A stretch of 64,000 nucleotides of DNA from a virus: positions 62,001-126,000 of IMG/VR virus record IMGVR_UViG_3300027770_001980. One strand, written 5' to 3'. Made by a program: the position numbers and the translations under genes. Within the stretch, counting starts at the first letter, position 1. Each line of letters opens with the position of its first letter. The notes below the pieces were generated by a model that had not been told where the DNA came from, searched no databases, and saw only the letters and a list, made by a program, of their open reading frames with translations. This document shows positions 32,731 through 40,625 of this stretch, in pieces.

Positions 32731-33209
32731 ATGCAACAATTTCAAAAGTATTGATTCCTAATAAAGAATGGATCATTGAGAATTCAGGTAAGAAGATCGG
32801 ATCTATTGCTAAGAATAAGAAAGGGTATGTATTCTTACGTAACGGAAAAATGGCAGAACTCAAGAGTTACAAGGATGTAGTCGATACTTTGGCCACTGTT
32901 GATAAGAAGAAGTTCCAAACATTTGAAATTGAACCACTTACCCATACAATCTATAACTATCCATGTAGATGCAAACCATATAATCCTTTGTATGATGTTA
33001 AGAATAAGTTGCCCTTATATACAAAGAACTTGAAAAGCAAGAGTAGATACTGTGCAGGTTACTATGTTATACAGTTTCAGAAGGGTTGGCTACGTAGTTT
33101 CTGCCCTAAATTGATCACACTTGAACGCAATCCGTATCAAGGTCCGTTTAAAACTTCACAGGAAATGAAGAATGTATTAAACACGTTAAATAAAACATGC
33201 GACAATTAA
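32727..33209 (+). CDS. Conserved phage protein, unknown
   Basis: A protein of 160 residues, very basic. It contains KKIGSIAKNKKGYVFLRNGK, and PCRCKPYNPLYDVKNKLPLYTKNLKSKSRYCAGYYVIQFQKGWLRSFCPKL, with four cysteines (two in CRC) that could hold a metal. The C-terminus NPYQGPFKTSQEMKNVLNTLNK is helical. It may bind nucleic acid, given its charge and its position after the RNase H gene. It is not assigned to a family. Confidence 0.6.
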   Translation: MNATISKVLIPNKEWIIENSGKKIGSIAKNKKGYVFLRNGKMAELKSYKDVVDTLATVDKKKFQTFEIEPLTHTIYNYPCRCKPYNPLYDVKNKLPLYTKNLKSKSRYCAGYYVIQFQKGWLRSFCPKLITLERNPYQGPFKTSQEMKNVLNTLNKTCDN

Positions 33210-33403
33210 ACACAATTCCTATAGAAGATTTTCTTGATAAGGCAAGAATAGCCATCAAAACCAATCAAAAATCATTGAATTTAACCATAAAAGAAGTAAC
33301 TGATCTACAGAATAGTTTATCAGTAGTAATGACAAGGTTAGCAGGCAAGGTAGATCAGTCTGTTTCCAGTGTTGAAGTTAAAATGGACGGTGGTAGGTTT
33401 TAG
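33197..33403 (+). CDS. Small helical protein
   Basis: A protein of 68 residues overlapping the previous gene by 13 bases. Heptad-like leucines and isoleucines (IEDFLDKARIAIKTNQKSLNLTIKEVTDLQNSLSVVMTRLAGKV) suggest a coiled coil. It ends in DGGRF with a TAG stop. No role is known. Confidence 0.5.
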   Translation: MRQLNTIPIEDFLDKARIAIKTNQKSLNLTIKEVTDLQNSLSVVMTRLAGKVDQSVSSVEVKMDGGRF

Positions 33404-33411
33404 GTAAATCC

Positions 33412-33419
33412 GATAAATA
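33412..33419 (+). promoter_or_regulatory. Putative late promoter (GATAAATA)
   Basis: GATAAATA has one mismatch to TATAAATA. It is followed by a 20-odd-base leader with a TTGGAG site (33431-33436) before GTG 33447. Confidence 0.35.
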
Positions 33420-33446
33420 TATACGCATATTTGGAGTGTATATATC

Positions 33447-33746
33447 GTGAGCAGACCTAAACCTAATGTATTATTGGAAATAACAAATAAGAAGTCATAC
33501 AAGACCGATCAGGTATTAGAGTCTGATGCTGTTTGGTCTGTATTCTATCAAGATAAACCAATCAATCTAAAGACCAGTAGCGTAGTAGCACAAGAAATGG
33601 GACCAAAGTATAAGAAAGTATCATTTGCCAATAGTGGACACGCATTTAATCTTGCGGAAAAACTAAACAAAATGTTTACCACAACTGAATTTTCCGTCTA
33701 CAAACTAACAACTGGTGAGAAAATCACCGATGAACCAAAAACTTAA
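33447..33746 (+). CDS. Small conserved protein, unknown
   Basis: A protein of 99 residues with a GTG start (GTGAGCAGACC) behind GGAG. It is basic and beta-rich: VWSVFYQDKPINLKTSSVV and HAFNLAEKLNKMFTTTEFSVYKLTTGEKI. There are no cysteines and no membrane span. It overlaps the following gene by 17 bases. Confidence 0.55.
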   Translation: MSRPKPNVLLEITNKKSYKTDQVLESDAVWSVFYQDKPINLKTSSVVAQEMGPKYKKVSFANSGHAFNLAEKLNKMFTTTEFSVYKLTTGEKITDEPKT

Positions 33747-34110
33747 AATCACCAAAATAGTAGCAGAACAATTAGCACTGCCTACTGACGATGAATATTT
33801 GGATAGGCTTCGCCATGTATTTTGGACAAACCCCAGACTCAAGAAAAAAGGCGGTCTCGGCCTAACCGAACAGGGGTTTGAAAGCCTACAGAAAGCCGAT
33901 ATTAAATCACATAGAGTGGTATTTGAAGAAACAATGTTTCTTACAAACTCTTTGTTGATATGGATGGACAACAACATCGACTGTCCGTTTTACTTGACCC
34001 ACAAAGAGATCTATCTTTTTGGAGAAAGGATGGCTATACAACTTATACTGTTCTCCGGAAATCTCCAAAAACTACAAAGAGCACAGAAAAGATACGCTGA
34101 AATCACTTGA
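33730..34110 (+). CDS. Conserved phage protein, unknown
   Basis: The preferred start is ATG 33730; another in-frame start 15 bases upstream lies deeper in the previous gene. The protein has 126 residues and is predicted helical: QLALPTDDEYLDRLRHVFWTNPRLKKKGGLGLTEQGFESLQKADIKSHRVVFEE. The segment GLTEQGFESLQ resembles a small DNA- or protein-binding helix pair found in T4-like phages. Its stop codon overlaps the -35 box of the promoter for the MoxR gene. Confidence 0.6.
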   Translation: MNQKLKITKIVAEQLALPTDDEYLDRLRHVFWTNPRLKKKGGLGLTEQGFESLQKADIKSHRVVFEETMFLTNSLLIWMDNNIDCPFYLTHKEIYLFGERMAIQLILFSGNLQKLQRAQKRYAEIT

Positions 34111-34135
34111 CAGCGACCGTAGATCTGTGTATAAT
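34107..34135 (+). promoter_or_regulatory. Sigma70-type promoter for the MoxR ATPase
   Basis: TTGACA (34107-34112), a 17-base spacer and TATAAT (34130-34135), a complete consensus match. The leader to ATG 34198 is about 55 bases, long for this genome, and contains no obvious hairpin. Confidence 0.8.
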
Positions 34136-34197
34136 TAACGTATTGAAGCAAACAAGACCGCTACAATATCTAATTAACTTTTTAGAAAGACTACACT

Positions 34198-35280
34198 ATG
34201 GCAGAAGCAATCAGCACTAACCGTACAGTTACTCCTAACCAAGCAAAACGAAGTATCCGCAAGTGCGTTAAAATCCAACGTCCTGTGTTCATGTGGGGCC
34301 CTCCCGGTATTGGCAAATCCGATATCGTTAAACAAATTGGCGACGAGCAAGGCCGCGATGTTATTGACGTTCGTTTGAGCCTGTGGGAACCCACTGACAT
34401 CAAAGGTATCCCGTATTACAACAGTACCGAAAACACCATGACTTGGGCACCCCCTGCAGAACTGCCCACTGATCCCGAGTCTACTGCTATCCTGTTCTTG
34501 GATGAGTTGAATTCTGCTGCTCCTGCAACCCAAGCGGCTGCATTCCAATTGGTGCTGAACCGCCGCGTTGGTACTTATGTGCTACCTAAAGGTGTTAGCA
34601 TTGTGGCTGCTGGTAACCGCGAGGGCGATAAAGGTGTTACTTACCGCATGCCTGCTCCGTTGGCGAACCGTTTCGTTCACGTTGAACTCAAGTCCGACTA
34701 CGAAGATTGGCAAGAATGGGCTGTTAAGAACAAGATTCACGAGCAAGTTGTTGGTTATGTTGGCTTTGCTAAACAAGACTTGTATGACTTTGATCCAAAG
34801 TCCGCAAGCCGTGCGTTCGCTACTCCACGTTCGTGGTCTTTTGTTAGCGAATTGCTACACGATGACGACTTGGATGACAGCACTTTGACCGATTTGGTTG
34901 CAGGTGCAATTGGTGAAGGATTGGCAATTAAGTTTATGGCACACCGTCGTGTTGCTAAACAGATGCCTAACCCAACACATATTTTGAACGGTACTGTTAC
35001 TACTTGCAAGATCAAAGAAATCTCTGCGATGTATTCTTTGAGCATTAGCCTGTGCTATGAATTGCAGGATGCATATGAGAAGAAAGCCAAAGATTGGGAT
35101 GCCCAGGCAGATCGTTTCTTTGCGTTCATTATGGATAACTTCCCAACTGAACTGACTGTTATGGCATCTAAAGTGGCATTGACTACTTACAAACTGCCGT
35201 TTGATGCATCCAAGTTGAAACACTTCGATCGCTTCCATGACAAATACGGCAAGTATATTTTGGTCGCAATGGAAAGTTAA
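34198..35280 (+). CDS. MoxR-family AAA+ ATPase
   Basis: A protein of 360 residues. Walker A is GPPGIGKS (34-41) and Walker B is ILFLDELN (about 98-105); VLPKGVSIVAAGNREGDKGVTYRMPAPLANRFVHVEL carries sensor 1 and the arginine finger. The C-terminal helical domain is larger than in minimal MoxR. MoxR ATPases act as chaperones that load metals or remodel complexes together with a VWA-domain partner, and the partner is the next gene (35362). The DNA is GC-richer and uses more TTG/CTG leucine and GGC glycine codons than its neighbours. A strong terminator starts at its stop codon. Confidence 0.88.
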   Translation: MAEAISTNRTVTPNQAKRSIRKCVKIQRPVFMWGPPGIGKSDIVKQIGDEQGRDVIDVRLSLWEPTDIKGIPYYNSTENTMTWAPPAELPTDPESTAILFLDELNSAAPATQAAAFQLVLNRRVGTYVLPKGVSIVAAGNREGDKGVTYRMPAPLANRFVHVELKSDYEDWQEWAVKNKIHEQVVGYVGFAKQDLYDFDPKSASRAFATPRSWSFVSELLHDDDLDDSTLTDLVAGAIGEGLAIKFMAHRRVAKQMPNPTHILNGTVTTCKIKEISAMYSLSISLCYELQDAYEKKAKDWDAQADRFFAFIMDNFPTELTVMASKVALTTYKLPFDASKLKHFDRFHDKYGKYILVAMES

Positions 35281-35302
35281 AAAAGGCCCGCAAGGGCCTT
35301 TT
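35281..35302 (+). terminator. Intrinsic terminator after the MoxR gene
   Basis: AAAAGGCCC (35281-35289) pairs perfectly with GGGCCTTTT (35294-35302) around a GCAA tetraloop. The strong stem and closing U-run mark a rho-independent terminator immediately after the stop codon, separating the two MoxR-system genes. Confidence 0.8.
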
Positions 35303-35306
35303 CTAC

Positions 35307-35335
35307 TTGCTCTTTTGATAAATTTAGTGTATAAT
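35307..35335 (+). promoter_or_regulatory. Promoter for the VWA/HExxH gene
   Basis: TATAAT (35330-35335) is a perfect -10 box; the -35 region TTGCTC (35307-35312), 17 bases upstream, is weak. The partner gene is therefore separately transcribed, perhaps at a lower level than moxR. Confidence 0.5.
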
Positions 35336-35361
35336 ATACACTTACACTGAAAGGATATGCT

Positions 35362-36627
35362 ATGTCTAAAGTAATGAAACAAGAACGCACTAAGAAAGAT
35401 TGGACTGATCGCCAATTTACTGAATCTGAAAAAAATAAAATTATTGAAAAACTGATCACCGCCCGTGTGGGCTTGCTGTTGAAGCATCCGTTCTTTGGTA
35501 ATCTTGCTACACGCATGAAGTTGGTTGATGCCAGCGATTGGTGTAGCACATTGGCTACAGATGGCCGCACCTTCTATTACAATAACGGCTTCGTGCATAA
35601 GTTGACTCCTAAAGAAGCAGAGTTTGGCTTTGCTCACGAAGTATTGCACAATGTATTTGATCACATGGGTCGTCGTGATCATCGTGATCCCCAACTGTCA
35701 AACATTGCCGCAGACTATGCTGCTAACCAAATTCTTAAAGACGAACATATTGGTATGGTGCCTAACTTCATTAAAATCTTCCAAGATGACAAATATCGTG
35801 GTTTGAGTTATGAAGAAATCTATGCCCTGCTTGAAGAAAAAGCCATCAAGATTGACTTAAGCCAACTTGGTGAACTATTGGACGATCACTTAGATGGCGA
35901 CGACGAAGGCGAAGGCGGTGGTGACAAGGATGGGGAAGATGTTGACGGAAGTGGTAAAGGTCGTCCTCGTCTAACCGCAGAAGAAAAGCGTCAGATCCGT
36001 GAGGAAATGAAAGAGGCTGTATTAGCGGCTGCACAATCTGCAGGTGCTGGACGAGTGCCAGCAGGTATCCGTCGTATGATCAGTGACTTCACTGAGCCTA
36101 AAATGGACTGGCGTCAAATCCTGCGTATGAATATCCAAAGTATCTTCAAGAGCAATTTTAGTTTCGCTCGACCTAATCGTAAGAGCCAACATTGCGGTGC
36201 TATACTGCCCGGAATGATGAATGAAGAAACTATCGATGTGTCAGTTGCTATTGACATGAGTGGTAGTATTTCAGATGCTATGGCTAAAGACTTCATCAGC
36301 GAAGTCAAAGGCATCATGGACGAATACAAGGACTTCCGTTTGGATCTGTGGTGCTTTGATACCCAAGTTTACAACTATGCTCGATTCACACCGGATGCTG
36401 CTGATGACATTTTGAGTTACGAAGTCAAAGGTGGTGGCGGTACTGACTTTGATGTTAACTTTGAATTCATGAAGAACGAAGATATCGTTCCTAAGAAGTT
36501 CATCATGTTTACAGATGGATATCCTTGCGGTAGTTGGGGTGACGAGGATTACTGTGATTCATTGTTTGTTATTCACGGTAATGAATCCATAATTTCACCC
36601 TTCGGCCAGACTGCTTATTATAAATAA
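35362..36627 (+). CDS. MoxR-partner VWA protein with HExxH (DUF2201-like putative metallopeptidase)
   Basis: A protein of 421 residues. The N-terminal half carries FAHEVLHNVFDHMGRRDHRD with an HExxH zinc-peptidase motif (HEVLH, about 92-96), as in the DUF2201 family. An acidic, Gly-rich linker (DDHLDGDDEGEGGGDKDGEDVDGSGKGR, about 173-200) follows. The C-terminal half is a von Willebrand A domain with the MIDAS motif in DVSVAIDMSGSISDAM (DxSxS, about 297-305) and GGGGTDFD (about 354-361). It would work with the MoxR ATPase upstream. Such pairs occur in T4-like phages without a known function. The last codons overlap a perfect TATAAATA. Confidence 0.85.
   Translation: MSKVMKQERTKKDWTDRQFTESEKNKIIEKLITARVGLLLKHPFFGNLATRMKLVDASDWCSTLATDGRTFYYNNGFVHKLTPKEAEFGFAHEVLHNVFDHMGRRDHRDPQLSNIAADYAANQILKDEHIGMVPNFIKIFQDDKYRGLSYEEIYALLEEKAIKIDLSQLGELLDDHLDGDDEGEGGGDKDGEDVDGSGKGRPRLTAEEKRQIREEMKEAVLAAAQSAGAGRVPAGIRRMISDFTEPKMDWRQILRMNIQSIFKSNFSFARPNRKSQHCGAILPGMMNEETIDVSVAIDMSGSISDAMAKDFISEVKGIMDEYKDFRLDLWCFDTQVYNYARFTPDAADDILSYEVKGGGGTDFDVNFEFMKNEDIVPKKFIMFTDGYPCGSWGDEDYCDSLFVIHGNESIISPFGQTAYYK
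36619..36626 (+). promoter_or_regulatory. Perfect late-promoter match (TATAAATA)
   Basis: This is the only full T4 consensus match among the sites listed. It sits across the end of the VWA gene and, at T4 spacing, would start transcription near 36632, 8 bases before ATG 36640. Confidence 0.45.
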
Positions 36628-36639
36628 AGTAGGTAGATA

Positions 36640-36930
36640 ATGTCTCTAAGTAGAGGAACGGTAAATGCTTTGTCGGTATTAGGATTAAGGAAACTATCCT
36701 TCATACCCGAGCATTTTACCAAACTTAAAATAGAACACCGATTTGATGTTAAAGACATTGAGCATTGGATCGAATACCACTTGGATGGTAGATATGCTAT
36801 CCGAGACAGTTATGGGTTGGACGATAACAGGAAACTCGTTACTATTACAGAAATAGGAATGGAAGACCCGAAAGAACTAACCATGCTGGCATTAGGATGT
36901 CAATTTTTAATTAAAAATAAGGAATTTTAA
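36640..36930 (+). CDS. Small conserved protein, unknown
   Basis: A protein of 96 residues. It opens SLSRGTVNALSVLGLRKLSFIPEHFTKLKIEHRFD and has DIEHWIEYHLDGRYAIRDSYGL and a final helix ELTMLALGCQFLIKN. The composition is even, with no membrane span. It stands behind the late-promoter match, so it may be a late or structural protein. No family is recognised. Confidence 0.55.
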   Translation: MSLSRGTVNALSVLGLRKLSFIPEHFTKLKIEHRFDVKDIEHWIEYHLDGRYAIRDSYGLDDNRKLVTITEIGMEDPKELTMLALGCQFLIKNKEF

Positions 36931-36931
36931 A

Positions 36932-37168
36932 ATGGAAGAACAAACACAAGTAGGCGCACAAGATGGCGCACCCGTTGCTCCAACTCCACCGGAACTAACT
37001 CTCACTGATCTCGCAAATCTGCGTTCAGTTGTTGAAGTAGCAGTTCGCCGTGGTGCATTCGCAGCAAATGAAGTATCAGCAGTTGGTGCAACATATGACA
37101 AAATCAATGCATTCTTAAATGCAGCGATGCCTCCGAAAACTGAAGAACAACCTGCAGCCACAGAATAA
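36932..37168 (+). CDS. Small Ala/Pro/Glu-rich protein
   Basis: A protein of 78 residues. A disordered start (MEEQTQVGAQDGAPVAPTPPE) and end (PPKTEEQPAATE) flank a helical core, LTDLANLRSVVEVAVRRGAFAANEVSAVGATYDKINAFLNAAM. Proteins of this layout (short helix pair, acidic tails) are frequent next to MoxR or gp-like genes in aquatic T4-like phages. The function is not known. Confidence 0.6.
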   Translation: MEEQTQVGAQDGAPVAPTPPELTLTDLANLRSVVEVAVRRGAFAANEVSAVGATYDKINAFLNAAMPPKTEEQPAATE

Positions 37169-37181
37169 AAAGGAGATTAGC

Positions 37182-37838
37182 ATGGCAAGAGAAATAAAGC
37201 ATATAGGGAAGATGAAAAACAATTCTGCAAGGGTTGCAGTTGTTTATAGAACTCTACCCGACGAGCATACTAATGCATTGGTTATAGGAACAAACGGTCT
37301 TACCGATTCCTATCATGATGCATTTATGAGTTTGCTCGAAAGTGATTCGGGACAACAAGCCAACGAATTAGCTGATGTATTAGCAGTACGCCGATTCCCC
37401 GATGGAACCGCCATGCTACAATATTTGCATGTCAATGGTCACTTGAAAAAAGTTCCAACCGATATGGTAATCATGACGCCCAACACACAGGCATCTATTC
37501 CTTTAGATAAACTCAATCAGATGATTGCTGATCAGAAGGGTGTAAGTATCGAAGATCTTGCAGTATCTGATGAATCGTCGAAAAAAGATAAGAAGACTAA
37601 GCCTATTAAAGAGGAAATCATTGTACCGGACGAAGTAATTATTCAGGATACAAAGAAATCTGTAATAGTTGAATCCTCTGATGAGATTTCCGATCCAGAA
37701 GTCATTGCTAAACAGTATCGTGCCAAGGCTGACAAGTTAGCCAAGGATGCTGCTAATTTCCGTAGAATGGCAGATGCGATTGATCCACCTAAGGTTAAAG
37801 CACCGGCTAAGTCCAAGAAAGCAGTTGAAACTGTCTAA
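37182..37838 (+). CDS. Conserved phage protein with basic coiled tail
   Basis: ATG 37182 follows an AAAAGGAG site; the open frame extends 63 bases upstream without one. The protein has 218 residues. The N-terminal domain (1-125: IKHIGKMKNNSARVAVVYRTLPDEHTNALVI) is alpha/beta with a DAFMSLLESDSGQQANELADVL helix. The C-terminal part is a charged linker followed by a helix, VIAKQYRAKADKLAKDAANFRRMADAI, and an end rich in Lys and Ala. It is coupled to thyA (TAATG). No enzymatic motif was recognised. Confidence 0.6.
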   Translation: MAREIKHIGKMKNNSARVAVVYRTLPDEHTNALVIGTNGLTDSYHDAFMSLLESDSGQQANELADVLAVRRFPDGTAMLQYLHVNGHLKKVPTDMVIMTPNTQASIPLDKLNQMIADQKGVSIEDLAVSDESSKKDKKTKPIKEEIIVPDEVIIQDTKKSVIVESSDEISDPEVIAKQYRAKADKLAKDAANFRRMADAIDPPKVKAPAKSKKAVETV

Positions 37839-38716
37839 TGACAAATCCAGAAACTGCTTATCTCAATGCTCTACAAGACATATTAGAGACAGGTGAACAT
37901 CGTCCCGATCGCACAGGCGTAGGGACCATCAGTAAGTTTGGACTACAGTTAAAGTTTGATCTACAACAAGGATTTCCAGCCATTACCACAAAACGGTTGG
38001 CTTGGAAATCTGTTGTTAGTGAATTACTTTGGTTTATAGAAGGCAGCGGTGATGAGAATCGTCTAAAAGAAATTCTACACGGTAGCCGCAATACTAAAGA
38101 AAACACGATCTGGACAGGTAATGCCAATGCAGACTATTGGCAACCGAAGGCTCGATTCAAAGGTGACCTTGGTAGAGTATATGGAGTGCAATGGCGTTCA
38201 TGGCGTGCTCCAGTGTTTGGTGCCAATCGTATGGGTGTCAAACATATCGATCAACTACAACAGTTGATAAACGGTATCAATAAAGATCCATATGGACGCA
38301 GACATATCATCAGTGCATGGAACCCAGGTGAATTAGATCTAATGGCATTACCACCATGTCACATGATGGCCCAATTCTATGTCAGCAATGGCCGATTGAG
38401 TTGCCACATGTATCAGCGTAGTGCAGATTTTGGATTAGGTGTGCCGTTTAACATTGCGAGTTATGCATTGTTTACGCATATGATTGCACAGAATTGTAAT
38501 TTAAGAGTAGGTGAACTTATTATTTCGTTTGGAGATGCTCATATCTATGAGAATCATATTGACCAGGTAAAAGAGCAACTAACTAGAGTACCGTTGTTAT
38601 TTCCGACTCTCAAACTAAATCCAGCAATTGATCATATTACAAAGTTCACAATGAATGATATTGAACTTCTTAACTATCAGTGTCATTCAACTATAAAAAT
38701 GCCAATGGCAGTTTAA
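37838..38716 (+). CDS. thyA: Thymidylate synthase
   Basis: A protein of 292 residues with all main ThyA motifs: EHRPDRTGVGTISKFG, GRVYGVQWRSWRAP, DPYGRRHIISAWNPGELDLMALPPCHMMAQFYV (the catalytic Cys in PPCH) and CHMYQRSADFGLGVPFNIASYALF. It is about 28 residues longer than E. coli ThyA; the extra length lies mainly near residues 105-140. It makes dTMP from dUMP with methylene-tetrahydrofolate for phage DNA synthesis. There is no intron sign: the reading frame is continuous. A homing-type endonuclease gene follows 43 bases later. Confidence 0.95.
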   Translation: MTNPETAYLNALQDILETGEHRPDRTGVGTISKFGLQLKFDLQQGFPAITTKRLAWKSVVSELLWFIEGSGDENRLKEILHGSRNTKENTIWTGNANADYWQPKARFKGDLGRVYGVQWRSWRAPVFGANRMGVKHIDQLQQLINGINKDPYGRRHIISAWNPGELDLMALPPCHMMAQFYVSNGRLSCHMYQRSADFGLGVPFNIASYALFTHMIAQNCNLRVGELIISFGDAHIYENHIDQVKEQLTRVPLLFPTLKLNPAIDHITKFTMNDIELLNYQCHSTIKMPMAV

Positions 38717-38758
38717 TATATTAAAAGGTACTCCTAGTATGCGTATGCTAAATAATAT

Positions 38759-39334
38759 GTGGACAATAAAACAATATATCATATACATCATATAATTCCA
38801 AAACATATGGGCGGCACAGATGAGCCGTCTAATTTAATACGGCTCACTATAGAAGAGCATGCCGAGGCGCATCGATTACTGTTCGAGCAATATAAAAGCA
38901 AATTTGATTATATTGCCTATATGGTATTATCTAAACAAATCGGGCACGAGGAAGCAAACTATATAAAACTATTAGGTCCAAAAAACTGGACCAAAGAAGG
39001 TAAACAAAAACTTTCCGATATAGGAAAAACTCGAATAGGAGAGAAAAATGCGTTCTATGGTAAACGGCACACAGAAGAGACAAAGCAGCGACAACGAGAA
39101 AACTGCAATAAGTGGATTAAAGGAATAGATCCAGTATTACTTCCTTATACGAAACACTATCAAATAATCTATCCAAATGGTACAATTAAACAAGTTGCAG
39201 GATTAAAAATTATTTCAGAAGAGTTTAACGTTAGTATTCCTAACATTTATGCCACTATAAAAAGAATTGCAAAAGGAAAAATACCAAATAAAGGTGTATT
39301 TTCCGGAATCGTAATTCAAGAAATAGTAGTTTAA
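38759..39334 (+). CDS. HNH homing-type endonuclease with NUMOD3 and HTH-like modules
   Basis: The start is GTG 38759, the first start codon after an in-frame stop; no good ribosome site is seen. The protein has 191 residues. IYHIHHIIPKHMGGTDEPSNLIRLTIEEHAEAHRLL is the HNH fold with the HH catalytic start and a distal His. GEKNAFYGKRHTEETKQRQREN is a NUMOD3 DNA-binding module. YPNGTIKQVAGLKIISEEFNVSIPNIYATIKRI resembles the NUMOD1/HTH ending of T4-like free-standing homing enzymes. It stands right after thyA, the classic target neighbourhood of such elements (compare the td intron of T4). Its stop overlaps the convergent fibre gene. Confidence 0.85.
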   Translation: MDNKTIYHIHHIIPKHMGGTDEPSNLIRLTIEEHAEAHRLLFEQYKSKFDYIAYMVLSKQIGHEEANYIKLLGPKNWTKEGKQKLSDIGKTRIGEKNAFYGKRHTEETKQRQRENCNKWIKGIDPVLLPYTKHYQIIYPNGTIKQVAGLKIISEEFNVSIPNIYATIKRIAKGKIPNKGVFSGIVIQEIVV

Positions 39335-39341
39335 ACTACTA
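39324..39341. repeat. 18-bp perfect palindrome at the convergent gene ends
   Basis: TAGTAGTTTAAACTACTA is a perfect palindrome covering the stop codons of both the HNH gene (plus) and the last fibre gene (minus). Both proteins end in Val-Val-stop, so the palindrome is partly a coding coincidence. It lacks a loop and a T-tract, so it is a poor terminator. Confidence 0.6.
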
Positions 39342-40614
39342 ATACTTCAATAACCGCAAAGCCTTCGAAGTTATCTTCGAGGGCTTTTGCTATTACAGCA
39401 TTTGGACTATCGCCTTCCTTGAATGCCTCAGCGTGACCACACCGTGTGCTACTAACTAACAAATCACCCTTTAGTATAGTGCCCACAACCTGGCAAGGAA
39501 CGCGGCCTTTTAAGGCAATATAGGGGTGAGTTTCGTCGGATCCTGCCTCGGAATTCATCATATAACCTGGGTTTTTAGACACAATTCCTGCCACTGCGGT
39601 GTTAGCACGAGTTTCAGTAACTGTAACTTCTTTATCGCCACCTATTACTAAAACGGTTCCGGGTGAATATATATCATCTGCCGCATATCTTTCAGCAAGA
39701 TCTGCATATAACGCACTGGTAGCGACACCCTCGAATCTGGTTGCCTTGACAAAGTTGGTAGAAGGATTATATGTAAATCCATAATCAACACTTACCGTTG
39801 CATTAGAGTTGGAAGTAGTATTTAGGAATGCCACTGGTTTATATAAATTAGCAGAAGAAACTGAATAATCCAATGTGCCAGACTTAGTTGCAAAGTTTGC
39901 ATTTATAGAATGGGCGGCTGTTCCCCACATTATTATTCCATCGGAATACGCATTAGATCCATCTACTGTAGCAGAAACCCCAGTAGTAGGATGAGCCCCA
40001 ATTAGATTAATACCTTTGTATAATTTAAGAGCAGGAGATTGAGCAACATAGATAGGATAAGTACCTGATGCATCTGCATATACTTCATATTCTTGATTAG
40101 AGACAACCGATACCACATCGGCGCCTATAACAGCCTTGATATTGTAAATAGGAGTTGATGGATCAGCAACATCTTTTTCAAAATCTCCTCTCCATCCTGC
40201 TTGCTTATCTGCACCAGTAGGTGGTCCGATTAAAACATAGTCAGTACCATTATATGCAAATAGTTGTTCGCCGGCGGTATAGTACCATAGATCCCCCAAT
40301 GAAGGTGTTTTTCCACCATCTAAATACGGGTTCACCTCGGTGATTTCTAAGTTAGCAATACCTTTCCAGTTTGACGAATTATAAACATTCAATTTTTTAT
40401 TAGCGGAATCATACCAAATTTGACCTTCAATTGGTTTAGATGGTTCTGTTGTATTAGCAAAGTTTTCTAATAATCTTATAAAATTCTCATTTTGAAACTC
40501 GCCGTATCCAGCATAGTTACGACCTAAAAACTTTAAATCTGTGGTTTGATCTATAGAGGCATCTTGTACTGTTACCAATATAGATCCGTTAGTTTTGTTT
40601 AAAATATATGCCAT
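39331..40614 (-). CDS. Tail fibre/baseplate protein, paralogue 3 of a tandem family
   Basis: A protein of 427 residues. The N-terminus (DASIDQTTDLKFLGRNYAGYGEFQNENFIRLLENFANTTEPSKPIEGQLWYD...) is the module shared with the two upstream genes. A central beta-rich part follows, then a C-terminal domain, YSPGTVLVIGGDKEVTVTETRANTAVAGIVSKNPGYMMNS...ALKGRVPCQVVGTILKGDLLVSSTRCGHAEAF, found on many aquatic phage fibre proteins, where it may act as a capping or self-processing domain. It is the last gene of the minus-strand tail block and probably encodes a distal fibre part. Confidence 0.75.
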   Translation of the reverse strand: MAYILNKTNGSILVTVQDASIDQTTDLKFLGRNYAGYGEFQNENFIRLLENFANTTEPSKPIEGQIWYDSANKKLNVYNSSNWKGIANLEITEVNPYLDGGKTPSLGDLWYYTAGEQLFAYNGTDYVLIGPPTGADKQAGWRGDFEKDVADPSTPIYNIKAVIGADVVSVVSNQEYEVYADASGTYPIYVAQSPALKLYKGINLIGAHPTTGVSATVDGSNAYSDGIIMWGTAAHSINANFATKSGTLDYSVSSANLYKPVAFLNTTSNSNATVSVDYGFTYNPSTNFVKATRFEGVATSALYADLAERYAADDIYSPGTVLVIGGDKEVTVTETRANTAVAGIVSKNPGYMMNSEAGSDETHPYIALKGRVPCQVVGTILKGDLLVSSTRCGHAEAFKEGDSPNAVIAKALEDNFEGFAVIEVLVV

Positions 40615-40625
40615 TTAAATTTACC

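Noticed and set aside
34855-35694. Open frame of 279 codons on the minus strand
   Set aside because: It lies antisense to the MoxR and VWA genes, which carry clear motifs, and crosses the terminator and promoter between them. Its translation shows no recognisable domain.
37838-38716. Self-splicing intron in thyA, as in T4 td
   Set aside because: The thyA frame is continuous with all motifs in order; only a downstream endonuclease gene is present.
39324-39341. Bidirectional terminator at the convergent genes
   Set aside because: The palindrome has no loop and no T-tract, so intrinsic termination is unlikely.
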